Shown here piece by piece: positions 13,001 to 23,178 of a DNA stretch of 64,000 bases. Made by a program: the position numbers and the translations under genes. Location of the stretch: the NCBI GenBank assembly GCA_943737045.1, contig CALSFV010000023.1:62001-126000 (forward strand). The letters are read 5' to 3'. The notes beneath the pieces were generated by a model that was not told the DNA's origin, did not search any database, and was given only the letters and a program-made list of their open reading frames with translations. This DNA is from Parapristionchus giblindavisi. Its lineage: Eukaryota > Nematoda > Chromadorea > Rhabditida > Diplogasteridae. The stretch's first letter is position 1. Each line of letters begins with the position of its first letter.

Positions 13001-16000
13001 GTAGAGATCGTGAAGTTCGATCAACTCCATTGCGTGTTGATGTACGGTACGATGAATGAGAAGTCTCCTTTGGTTCTGCAATACAACAATAAAAATAATA
13101 ATGAAACATTCAAGAATGCATTCCTTACCTATGTTAGTAGAAGAACTAGGTTCAATATGATGATGATTAGCAGTGGAAGTAGATGGAGTATCACTTTTAA
13201 TGGGGACATGAACTTTAACCAATCTTAATTTCCCATCAGAATTTGGATGAGGAGCGATCTTCCAATTCTATAATTTAATATCAATTTTCACCAAATTATA
13301 ACTGTGTATGATCCAATTGATAAGTGAGACTTATAAATTATTAACCTGATTCAAGGAAGCGAGAGGAGACATCGGTGGTTTCGGAGGACTCTTCATCCTT
13401 ATCATAACTTTAGGTGGCGTTTTGAATACCGGTTTCTCTTCTATTACTTCTTCCTGTTCCTTCTCCATCTATAACAATGATATAATACATATGAGACTAT
13501 CTGACTAGATCGAAACGTTTACAAATACAATTTAAAAGATGGTAAGAAAGGATTAGGAATATTGATTTAAGTAATTTTTTTCTGAAAAAATTGAAATAAC
13601 AATTATTGGATGAATTTGTTAAGAAAAAAGTTCTATGCAAAAGTTGTTCTGTGTATCGACCACAGAAACATATTTTCAGAAAGTAATTCATACAAATAAA
13701 AAAAAGTACACTTTGGTTACTTCATCGCATAGATCGAAAAGTATGTTACAAAGCACCAAGCCTGACCGCATTTTGAGCCAAAATTTCCCAAAAAATCGTA
13801 AAACCTGACCGCATTTTGAGCCAAATTTGCCAAAAATCGAAAAACCTGACCGCATTTTGAAAACCGATAACCTAGCTATTCGACCTATGCTTCATCGATT
13901 TTCAGATTTTTTTCAGCCGAAATAATTATTTTCAGGATTTCTCAGGTAGATTGTACTCAAGGGACTCAATTTATATATAAAAAATTCGGGGCATGTCATT
14001 TTTAGCTATGCCAAGCATAACTCGAACCAGTCAGATATCATATATACATTGATATTCTGCTTCTCTTTTATGTTGGAATTATTAAATAAACAAAAAATGA
14101 AACATGAGATAATACAAAAATTACCTTTACTTGATCTTCCAATGGTTTTTCTTTAATGATTACTTCCTCCTCTTCACTATCATCTTCATATTCATCATAT
14201 GGATCATAATCATCATAAGTGGGTGTATCCATATCATCTCCATCCATAATACATTCATCTCGTTCCTTTATATCCTCATCAGTATCACCACACACTGATG
14301 GATGTCGTTGAATGTGAACACCTACAAGAGAACCAGTCAATCGAGAACAATTTAGATACATCTTAAAAAATTAGTCACTAAATTATTTGAAAATCTTCCA
14401 AAAGAAAGAAAGTGAGAGTGCGAATAAAGTAGTCAGCAAAAACAATTCACAACTTCCTTAATTTAACTTCCTTGTGTACAACAAATAAATCTCTAGACAA
14501 ATTCAACCACATGGTCCCTTAATCTGAGTACATATGACTAATTCCATGTCCTCAAAGGAGTAATAGGGAAGTACAGAGTAGTTGATTGACCATCCCAACT
14601 ATTTCTTAGTCTGGCACAATTTGTGCGACACAAACATCTCTCCAGACATTTGATAGTTCGATGAACAAATTAGAAGATGATCAATGATTTCAAAACATTT
14701 TTGCACTTTGAATTAGACGAATTATTTTGTTTTTAACAAGAAAAAGACATCGTACTTTTCGGAATTTCCTTCTACAATTCCAACCAATGTTCCTCGTTTA
14801 CACAACCCAATTTTCTTTCCCAATAGTTTATATCTATTATTAAAATTAGATTAAATTACCAAATCAGAGATGGTTCCTGGTGATTCCGTGAAATGAACCC
14901 ACCCACAAAATTTGGTAATAAATTGTGTTTTCTTTGAAATTTCACTATAGGGGCAACCCCACTCATTTTAGTCTCAAAATGTGGGCTCATTTAGTCTCAA
15001 AGTGCGGTGATACAATTGCCTTATCTGCCTCCGCCGTAACGACGGAGGCATATAAATATTACAACTAAAAGATTCATGCAAAAAAAACCGATTCGAAATA
15101 TTTTTTTCTTTCTGTAGAGTTTACATGGACTTCTCCGTCATTACGACGGCGGATGCACGTAAGGCAAATGTAACACCGCATCATAGACCTTCACTGTACC
15201 AAATGCTTCTCTCTTCAAGATGTCACCACAAGTGCATTCTAGTAGGTTGAGGCGGTCGTTACAACACGAAGAGAACGAATAGGCGCCTGAAAACAATGAA
15301 TTATTGATTAATTGACAAAATAAGATGTTTAAACTGCAGCTATTCTACGGTAGTTGGATTGCCATATTAAGTTAATTATAAGCTATTGCCACAGTAAGTA
15401 AAGGTTGGCCGTATCCGGGTTACGGTAGGTGGACTCCTCTACTATAGCGAGAGCAACGATTTGCGATGTTACTGTAACTACTTGAACACCGAGTCATACC
15501 GTACCTCAATTGTGATGTATTTACAAGAAAAAATAGACATACTAGCATGAGATATCGAAGGACCAATGTCAAGCAATCGGCATCTGGATTCAGTTGAAGA
15601 CGTTGAAACATCGGTTCGGCAGTCTTCTACCTAAAAATCAATCGATAGTTTATATTAATTAATCAAGATGATTAGCCCATTACACTTGGGCGTACCAACC
15701 TTATCAGCTTTATGCTTCCTTTTAGCATTCCTTCCTTTCGGCTGGATTTTGCAGTCAGTCGAGAGACGATTGTTCACTGTAAATATGATAATCAATATGA
15801 TGTATACAATTCTAAAGGAGATAAAGATCTAGTCGATAAAAAAACGTCTGTCACAGCAGTTTTAAATGAAGTCTACCTTTTTACTGTTATTAGAAAAATT
15901 ATTATACTAAATTATAATTAAATTATTATATAGAGATTCTAATAAGTGTCACTTACCGTGATGTCCCATAGCTCCATTCTTCTTTCGGATTGGTTTAGGT

Positions 16001-16475
16001 TTGATCCAATTAACCGATAGGGACATGATCTCGTCGTATGATGACCATGATCTCTGAACACAATATCCCCATTCATTTATGATCTATTTAAATAAGAAAC
16101 GCACTATTTCAGTTTATGTAGAAAAGGAATGTTGCACCACACCCACTCATAAGGAACACATTTAAATGATATCAATATATATATATTAATATCAGAGAAG
16201 TACATATCGAACCATACATTTTCGGTACCCTAGCCGTTTATTTTTATATAGTGGGTCAATTCTCGAAATAGGGTAGGTTGATTCACAAAATTCGTTATTT
16301 TCGCTAGAAAATCGTCATATTTTAGCTTATTTTCGCATCAAGTGGCCTAAACTGGGCCTTATATAGTGGGTCAATCCTCGCATTGCGACGGTATGGCTAT
16401 ATATGATATCGAACGTAATACAAGAGATAAGGAAACACAGACCTGTCGCAGCTCGTAAAGAAGCGCTACATTCAT
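10097..16475 (-). CDS. Large low-complexity protein, probably nuclear; unidentified
   Basis: I do not recognise this gene. Minus-strand exons with consistent phase at the 3' end are 13129-~13258, 13075-12931, 12800-12613, 12555-12272, 12060-11909, 11662-11314, 11150-11053, 10701-10482, 10324-10212 and 10154-10097 (TAA). Upstream exons lie at about 13470-13347, 14323-14123, 15300-15160, 15615-15553, 15780-15702, 16090-15960 and 16475-16440. The N-terminal part reads NEWGYCVQRSWSSYDEIMSL then NWIKPKPIRKKNG. A Cys-rich segment follows (SSCCNDRLNLLECTCGDILK, then HIQRHPSVCG), which could be an atypical zinc site. Next come an acidic tract (DDYDPYDEYEDDSEEEE), a Pro/Lys segment (FKTPPKVMIRMKSPPKPPMS), and long Ser/Thr/Pro/Gln-rich disordered stretches. 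The C terminus is strongly acidic (EDEDDDDD). This resembles a transcriptional or chromatin regulator, but that is inference. The start is uncertain: the frame is open upstream of the chosen ATG as far as a possible acceptor at about 16514. Confidence 0.6.
10755..10940. repeat. Small inverted-repeat element in an intron
   Basis: ATCATACATGGGCGGGAAAC near 10763 and GGGGGCGCCCCCATGTATGA ending near 10943 form short terminal inverted repeats (core CATACATGGG). Inside is a direct repeat GAACGAAAAATGGTTAAT (twice, about 10802 and 10823) and two TTTACAGGGGG motifs. It sits between exons of the unidentified minus-strand gene and is unlike the surrounding AT-rich intron. It is most likely a short MITE. 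Confidence 0.5.
13755..13862. repeat. Three-copy tandem repeat, about 48-bp unit
   Basis: The phrase CCTGACCGCATTTTGA occurs three times (about 13764, 13803 and 13846) with intervening AGCCAAATTTCCCAAAAATC-like sequence. Together they form an imperfect tandem array in an intron of the minus-strand gene. Confidence 0.7.
15001..15181. mobile_element. MITE with about 48-bp terminal inverted repeats
   Basis: TGCGGTGATACAATTGCCTT at 15002 is matched, with few changes, by the reverse complement of AAGGCAAATGTAACACCGCA ending at 15180. Each arm ends in a GC-rich hairpin core (CCTCCGCCGTAACGACGGAG and CTCCGTCATTACGACGGCGG). Total length is about 180 bp. It lies in an intron of the unidentified gene, next to the exon coding the Cys-rich segment. 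Confidence 0.75.
16208..16400. mobile_element. MITE-like repeat 'ACCCTCGC/GATTGACCCACTATATAAA' copy 2 (inverted)
   Basis: This is the inverted copy of the element at 4835-5020: ATACATTTTCGGTACCCTAG, TATATAGTGGGTCAATTCTC, then TATATAGTGGGTCAATCCTC and GCATTGCGACGGTATGGC at the far end. The length is similar (about 190 bp) and internal identity is high. It lies between the 5' exons of the unidentified minus-strand gene. Confidence 0.7.
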
Positions 16476-18391
16476 TCGGGAACTCAGCGTACGTTTTTGT
16501 TTACGACCGCGCCCTTAATAGGAGTTGATGAATAATTATGTAAACAGTTAATGTTGTTTAAATGTTTGCTAATTATTGTCCCAGGTTCGTCGTGCGATTG
16601 TTTGAAATGTTGTAATAAAAAAAATTGAAAGATGAAGTGATTTCAGACCGATTCGCACATGAGAAGTATCTGGCCGCATATCGCAGCCTATCCTAGTTCA
16701 TCTTCCTCGAAGATCAGTGTAAAGATTCGTTAAAAGACATTGATTTAGAACTAAAGGATGTGATTGTTGAAGTGAAATCAATGGAGAAAGTTCAATTACT
16801 GTAATTATGCTGTAATAAACTGTTTGCTCGTATGCATAGGTAATGAGAATATAAAGTACAACAAAGATAAATCGAACGTAAAGGACTTCGACAGAGCTAA
16901 CTTAAAGCTAACATTTATCCGTGCGCGATGCGGCTGCGTCGCGTGTCTTGTGTCGGCAGAGCGAACTCTAAACTTCATATAAAAGTTTTCTCATTTTTTT
17001 TATATTTCAGTTTATTTTATTATGAACACTAAATATAATTGAACAATTAAATAATTCTACTTTAAAAAATTCAAAAGAAAACATTAAATATTTCGTGTAT
17101 GAAACATATTTTCACATTGTGATCTATGTTCTGTCTATTGTAGATATTTTAAAGGCATGCAACAACATTTATGCTGACATGTGCGGACACATGACGTCAA
17201 AACCTCAAAATACAAGTGACTCTTTATAATTGAACTTACTCTTGGTCAAGTTGCCCTGTGTCTCTTCAATTCCTTCCCTCTCTAGCCTCCATTCTTTTAA
17301 TGGACATACATAACCAGTATAAGTTCTATATAAGTTGATAAGCAATGTGAACGGTGAAAAATATAGTTATTTCGGGGTCAAAACCACTAGGTTATATGAT
17401 GGTGAAAACATGAAAGTATGAGGATTAGTGAGAGTTGAGAGTGGCTATATTGATATGTGGTCAACGTTCACATGAATTTAGGTTGAACAACATCATGGTC
17501 ATAATAAATATGATAATTTTATTTTTTTGCGGAATGCAGACTAATTCGAATTAAGGAATAGAGCGATAAAAATCATCTTAGTCTTGTGAAATTTTCTCTT
17601 AAAAATTATGTGAAAAATTCATTTGCAAAGTCATTCGACGAATCAGTGAAAGTATGCCTGACTGATCATTCATTGAGACGTCAGTTACGATAAGTATCGA
17701 CTTATCTAGAAGATGCCATTGAATATTTCGATTATTTGCCTTGATCTCTATTCGGTAATATATTGTTACCACCTTCTACAATTTGTTTCGACTGCTAGAT
17801 TGTCAACTCCTATTAATTCTTCAAATCACGGCATAGTATCTACCCATTCTTCAGATATAATTCATTCGATTAACCATCATTTCCTTCATTTGTTTTTCGC
17901 TTAAACCGCTCTATCTTCTTATCAAATAATAGTTGAGTTCACCGCATACTCCAATTTCCTTCCATCTCAAACTCGTAATCGTTTCTTTGTATACTCAAAC
18001 CCTTCCTTCTTTTACTAATCTCTTTATAACCATCACATGTCATCTTCCAGTGTCAAAAGATAACACTTTTGGTTCTACACATTTCTTCCTGCTTTACCGT
18101 GAGAGTCGAAATATTTCTCTAGATCCGCTTGAATCGTTAGATCAGTACATACCGTCCTAATGCTCTCATACACTCTTTTCCCGTTGTATTGACCTTAGAT
18201 CAAACTCGATTTACACTCTCAGTGTGGTCTTAATCGTACTTCGAATGTTTCTTATTAAAGTCACGTATTCATCTTTATGACCTTTTTTCAATACAAAGAA
18301 TTCAGAGGGAAAACATTTGAAACGTTGAATCAAATATGATTCATTCATTTCTTCATTTTATTTGTTCATTCTTTCACTTTCTCATTTTCAG
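16476..18391. other. Intergenic region upstream of the UGT gene
   Basis: About 1.9 kb lies between divergent genes. It is AT-rich, with scattered GC-richer patches (for example CGATGCGGCTGCGTCGCGTG at about 16926). A short plus-strand frame at 17713-17904 has no recognisable content or splice context. The CTCATTTTCAG just before the UGT ATG at 18392 looks like a trans-splice acceptor. I see no RNA gene or repeat I can support. Confidence 0.4.
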
Positions 18392-19465
18392 ATGAATACC
18401 TACACATCATTGCTCGCTTTTGTTCTTCTATCATACAATGTTTCGGTAAGTTCTACCTATCAATAATATATTCCCAAAATCAATAATCGTTGAAGGATTC
18501 CGCCAAAATCCTGATCTACAATCCATCGATCGGCTATTATCATATGAAGTTTATGGGAAAGATTGCGGAAGTGTTGGTAAATCAAGGCCATGATGTGGTG
18601 GGTTTTGTATTAAATTCTTGAGCTGTCTTTTCGGCTAAAGCATTTTGATGAAGAAAAAAAAACAAGCACGCGAAACTAAGATAAGAGAGTTTTCTTATTG
18701 TAAGTTCCGGTATACAAAGTGTAATGAAGAGCCATGTCATTGCACTTTGTAAACCGGAACTAACAATAAGGAAACTCTAATTTTTCGTGCGAAAAATATC
18801 AAAAAAAAAAATAAATAGCCAATAACCTTATATAATGATGCAAGTGACTAAACAATAATAATAGTAACTTTATGTGGGCTTCAGAAAAAATATGACAAGA
18901 AATACCTGTAAGTTCATAGTCTACTAATACACAAACAATTTCTTTAGTGGACGAAACCGGAGGGTCAAATTTCAAAAAGAAGATGAAAATGGAATGTACA
19001 AATATCTTTCCGGGTGGTTGATCGATCGTTCAGTCATGTAGGAATTCATTGGACTTGTTTAATCGCTTCCATACCAATTATTCATTGACCGCCAAAGTGT
19101 TTACAATGAAAGCTCTTGTGCTGAGTAAACTACATTTGAGCGAGCATAGAACAACTTTCACCGCTCTTGAAATTCACTATATCGTTGCACCTTTTCGAGT
19201 GAAACCAAATTCCAATCAGTGAAATGGTCAATGAATTTAGTGTTTTGATTCGTGGGCGTATCCTATCTTATTCGTTTTAAAAGTGCATTGTTATACCGTA
19301 ATACTATTTAGTTAGATAAATTCTTAGCATAGTACATGAGAGATGGAGAAGATAAAATAGATTAGAAACTTTATTTATCGAATCATTTCGGCTAAATATG
19401 AACATGTGAACTCACACAGAAAATTTTCTTAAATTTATAATTTCTAACTTTTCATTTTCTTAATT

Positions 19466-19559
<94 letters not shown>

Positions 19560-22500
19560 AGAAATATCTGAAAAAAATCCTCTTGCAAAGTAAGAAAATA
19601 GATTCTTCACTAAAGTTCAAAATGTTATAAATTTCAGACCGAATTGTATTCAATAGTAAATCCGAATATAACGAGGAGCTATAAGGACAAACGAATGAAG
19701 GTAATGCAATATAATATTTGAAATATATGTAATAATAATAATATTAAAAAATCTGAAGACGATAACTGTTGAACCGAATAACGAATCGATTGCTATATTG
19801 GAACGTGGAGAAACGGAAGATGAAGGTCTAATAGAGTTTTGGACGGAGATGTCCTCGAAGAAGAAGGTAAAGGTCAAAGACCTAAAATGAGGGATCAAAG
19901 ATCAAAGATCAAAGATGAATGTTCAGATGAAGGGTCTATTTGGATATTTCTTCCGACAGAACAACTTCAGCCGTATGCTATCCGAGCAGTGCCAACGTAA
20001 ATATTTTAATGACAAAATATTTTCAAAAACAAAATTGCAGAAGTCATTGAACCAATTATAATGGAACAATTGAGGATGATTGAATATGATCTGGCAATCA
20101 CAGAAGTGTTCGACTTTTGTGGATTAGGTTTGTTATTTTTGAATTTGAATGAGAGTGTTAGTCTAGCTCATGAACTGGATAGAAGTAATCCTATTAGTAT
20201 ATTATAGAAAATTTCCCCAAAATAATAGCGATGTTGATTTTAGTAGGAACCTTTGCGTTTTAATGATTTCTTTCAGTATTTGAACAATGAAAAATAGTTC
20301 ATTACATTTTTAGGTGTCTTTCATATGCTCAATGTATCAAGAACTATTCTAACGTCCTCAGTTCCAATAAATGAATATATATCTGAAAGACTCGGATTGC
20401 CAAGACATACGGATCTTATACCTAGTAAGTAATATCATTATAGACATGAGAAATTGTAAACAATTATAGTGTGACAGTTGACGGAAATGAATTGAAAAAA
20501 AATATTAAAAAATAATGTTAGTTGTTTGAGGCAAATACAGTACTGAATTAGTTTCTTCAATTCGTGATGCTTACAACAAATTCGATTCTCGATCATTCAT
20601 ACAAAACACTATGACTTCATATCTCACAGGAATGTATGTTTCAATAATTTTTTTCAAACAGTTTCTGAACCTTACAGTGTCGACCAAAAGTCGAACAAGA
20701 TTTTTAAAAACATCATAACTTCCTGCGTGTAAAGCATGCTTCAGAATTTTGGTCATTTATAGGCAAGATGCGAGGTTTAAAAGGCTCAGAAAATATAAAA
20801 ATAAAAAAATTGATCAAACTAATTCAAAAGGACATAACAAAGTCAGAAAATCTTTCGATGATATGTCGCCATAAGTCACATATAATTTGCATGCAAAAAA
20901 AAACGAAGGAAATTATGACGTTTCGAAAAAATCTCGATACCGAATCTTGTATGCAGAGACAGAGAAAAAAGTTTTGATCACCCATTAGAGCTTTTTTGTA
21001 TGGCGCTATTGTTCTTCAAAAAGAGTCATAAATGTCCTTCCAAATATTACTTTGTATTTATTATAGATCAGTGGTGTATGATCTTTATTTCTCTCTCACA
21101 GAATATTTAATTGTAGAAATATGTTCTTATGGTTGGATCATCTTGAACACCAACTCTTCGTATCCAATTCCAAAGATTTTCCCGGATTCCAAGTAACAAT
21201 ATTATTATTGATTTAAAATGATATTTGATCTATCAAATTTAGAGTCTGATGAGAAAGTCACATTTGTTATTGGAGAATGCCCACCCTCTAATTGATTTCT
21301 CTATTCCAACTTTATCATCGATCATCCCAATCGGAGGAATTACAGTATCCAAACCAAGAAAATTGGGCACAGTAAGGACTCATCTACAATATACTTTCGT
21401 GAATTCATAACTTTTCCTACCTGTCACACATCATGTCAAATATTGTAGCGGAGAGATAGACATTTGTTCCTGATGCACCTTTAATGATATATCATTGAAA
21501 GATAATCCTTTAAGGATGTTAAAAGGATTCTCAATACAAGAATGAAGAAAGTTTATGTGTCATTTGGTACTGTACTCAAGCTCAATACGATTCCTACAGG
21601 ATATAAGAGGTTCTTATCGATTTATTTATTTCCGTGTTTTAATATTCCGTTCAGAAATATAATATCAGCATTTGAATCTATCAATGACGCTTTATTCATA
21701 TTCAAAGGAAACATTTCATACTTTGATGATATTATGGTATCCGTTTATAAAGTTAAAAAATAAAAATTATTGATTGATTAGATTCCACCTAACGTCATTT
21801 TCCGGGAATGGGTCGAGCAGAATGATTTACTGGGTGAGAATTTTTCATCATTTAAAATAATTTATTTAATTACCAGTAAAATTATTTATTCGTCATAAAA
21901 TACAAAAATTAAATTGCACTTTTGCACAAGACAACTAAAGTTTTTGAATTATCTACAGGAAGTGGAGAGATCGATCTATTTATATCCCATATGGGTATGG
22001 GAAGCTTACTCGAGTCGTCTTACAGGTTGCTTATTTAAAAAAAATTAAATAATTAAATTAAAACAGTTATGGATTTATTTTTGTGAATTTTAGTGGAGTT
22101 CCCATGATTGCTGTTCCTGTTTTCGTCGATCAACCCTACAATAGCGCTACTGCAATTAGAGCGGTAATTATTATTGTTATTTATTAATTAAATTATCGAT
22201 AAATCTTTATTTGTTATCTCCAACTCCTTCTTTATTCAGGGCTCTACAGTATTCGTCGATAAACTCTCTTTAAATATTTCTGGAAAAGTTCTCGCGGAAT
22301 CGATACGAAAAATTTTGGACAATCAGTAAGCATTGGTTTTCCGATTTTTTTCGAAAATGTTCGTGTATGCTGCTTAAACTACATTATTCCTTCAGAGGGT
22401 ACACCACATCTGCCGAACATCTGGCCAAATCCATACATGCTTATGGAGATCAAGTTGATGTCATGTTGAAAAAGGTAATCGGATATATGTAACATAATCA

Positions 22501-22930
22501 TTAAAAATACCTATTGTATAGTAATAATAATTTTGATTCTTTCAGATCAATTTCGTTCTTTCCTTGCCTCCTCATTCCATATCGAGATCTTTTGATAATC
22601 ATTATGAAGTAAACAGTGCGATCATGGGTTTCTTGAGCACGTTTATTCGCAGAGTCGGATGGGTAAGACAACTACCGTAATACGACCATATTTTCTATTA
22701 TCGATTTTCAGGTGTCATTTATTATCGCAGCACTTGTCATAGTTTCACTTTACTTATTAGTGAAAGGTGTTCAACTTCTGATATCATCAACTTCTTCAGC
22801 CATTCGTTTCTCATTCAAACGTTATCCAGGATTAACCTCATCCATTGTCATGTTGTTCCTTAGTCTTTATTATCATTCTCACATTTCGCCTATTTTATTT
22901 ATTGAAATAGCATCCGAGAAGTACGATTAA
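18392..22930 (+). CDS. UDP-glycosyltransferase (UGT), complete, 20 exons
   Basis: Transfers a sugar from a UDP-sugar to small lipophilic molecules; in worms UGTs are ER enzymes of detoxification. The ATG follows TTTCAG directly. Exons: 18392-18445, 18496-18597, 19638-19700, 19759-19866, 19927-19996, 20041-20127, 20314-20428, 20541-20633, 21117-21192, 21243-21371, 21515-21609, 21655-21736, 21782-21833, 21959-22025, 22094-22163, 22240-22325, 22396-22474, 22546-22662 and 22712-22930, all phase-consistent, about 587 residues. A signal peptide (TSLLAFVLLSYNV) is followed by KILIYNPSIGYYHMKFMGKI with the usual N-terminal His. Next come EYDLAITEVFDFCGLG, KKVYVSFGTVLK, VIFREWVEQNDLL and the UDP-binding signature FISHMGMGSLLESSYSGVPM followed by VDQPYNSATA. 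A C-terminal membrane helix (SFIIAALVIVSLYLL) precedes a tail. The usual HGG of the signature is HMG here. The tail after the helix is longer and more hydrophobic than the usual short basic one. Confidence 0.93.
18686..18779. repeat. Near-perfect 94-bp hairpin in UGT intron 2
   Basis: The arms contain GTAAGTTCCGGTATACAAAG and, inverted, CTTTGTAAACCGGAACTAAC. Each arm is about 43 bp, around a loop of about 7 bases. It could be a very short MITE or a hairpin-RNA source; the sequence alone does not decide. Confidence 0.75.
19471..19556. repeat. (AT)n microsatellite
   Basis: About 43 uninterrupted AT dinucleotides lie in UGT intron 2. The frame reading Ile-Tyr repeats on the minus strand is an artefact of this tract. 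Confidence 0.95.
20670..20770 (+). repeat. Partial copy of a mariner/Tc1-like MITE
   Basis: TACAGTGTCGACCAAAAGT, followed by AACTTCCT...GCATGCTTCAGAATTTTGG...AGATGCGAGG, is similar over about 100 bp to the element at 40243-40395. The second terminus is not visible here, so this is a fragment or a decayed copy. It lies in UGT intron 8 and mimics an exon in one frame. Confidence 0.55.
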
Positions 22931-23178
22931 TTTGAAAAAAAACCACCCTCATAATATTCGAAACCGAATATTTTGCGGGCTGTTTGTCACAATATAATGT
23001 TCCGTGAGCTTGTCATGATCTATCTGTTTATGTCTCTAATGTCCAAGACGAAGTATTGAGAACAGTACAAATTAGTGCGCAATTGTATATTATTGACTAT
23101 TGATTGTGTCACATTGTGAATTATTTGAATATAATATATTCATTCATCTCGAAATAAAATATTATAAATATTCACTAT
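22931..23178. other. Convergent 3' ends of UGT and F-box genes
   Basis: This is a short AT-rich tail-to-tail gap. AAATAAAATATT at about 23152 contains an AATAAA signal for the UGT transcript on plus. No coding sequence is visible. Confidence 0.45.

Noticed and set aside
19444..19653. Ile-Tyr repeat frame on minus
   Set aside because: Translation of an (AT)n tract in a UGT intron.
20660..20745. Candidate UGT exon reading SEPYSVDQKSNKIFKNIITS
   Set aside because: The frame lies on a mariner-like terminal repeat shared with 40243-40395, and the exon at 20541-20633 restores phase with proper splice sites.
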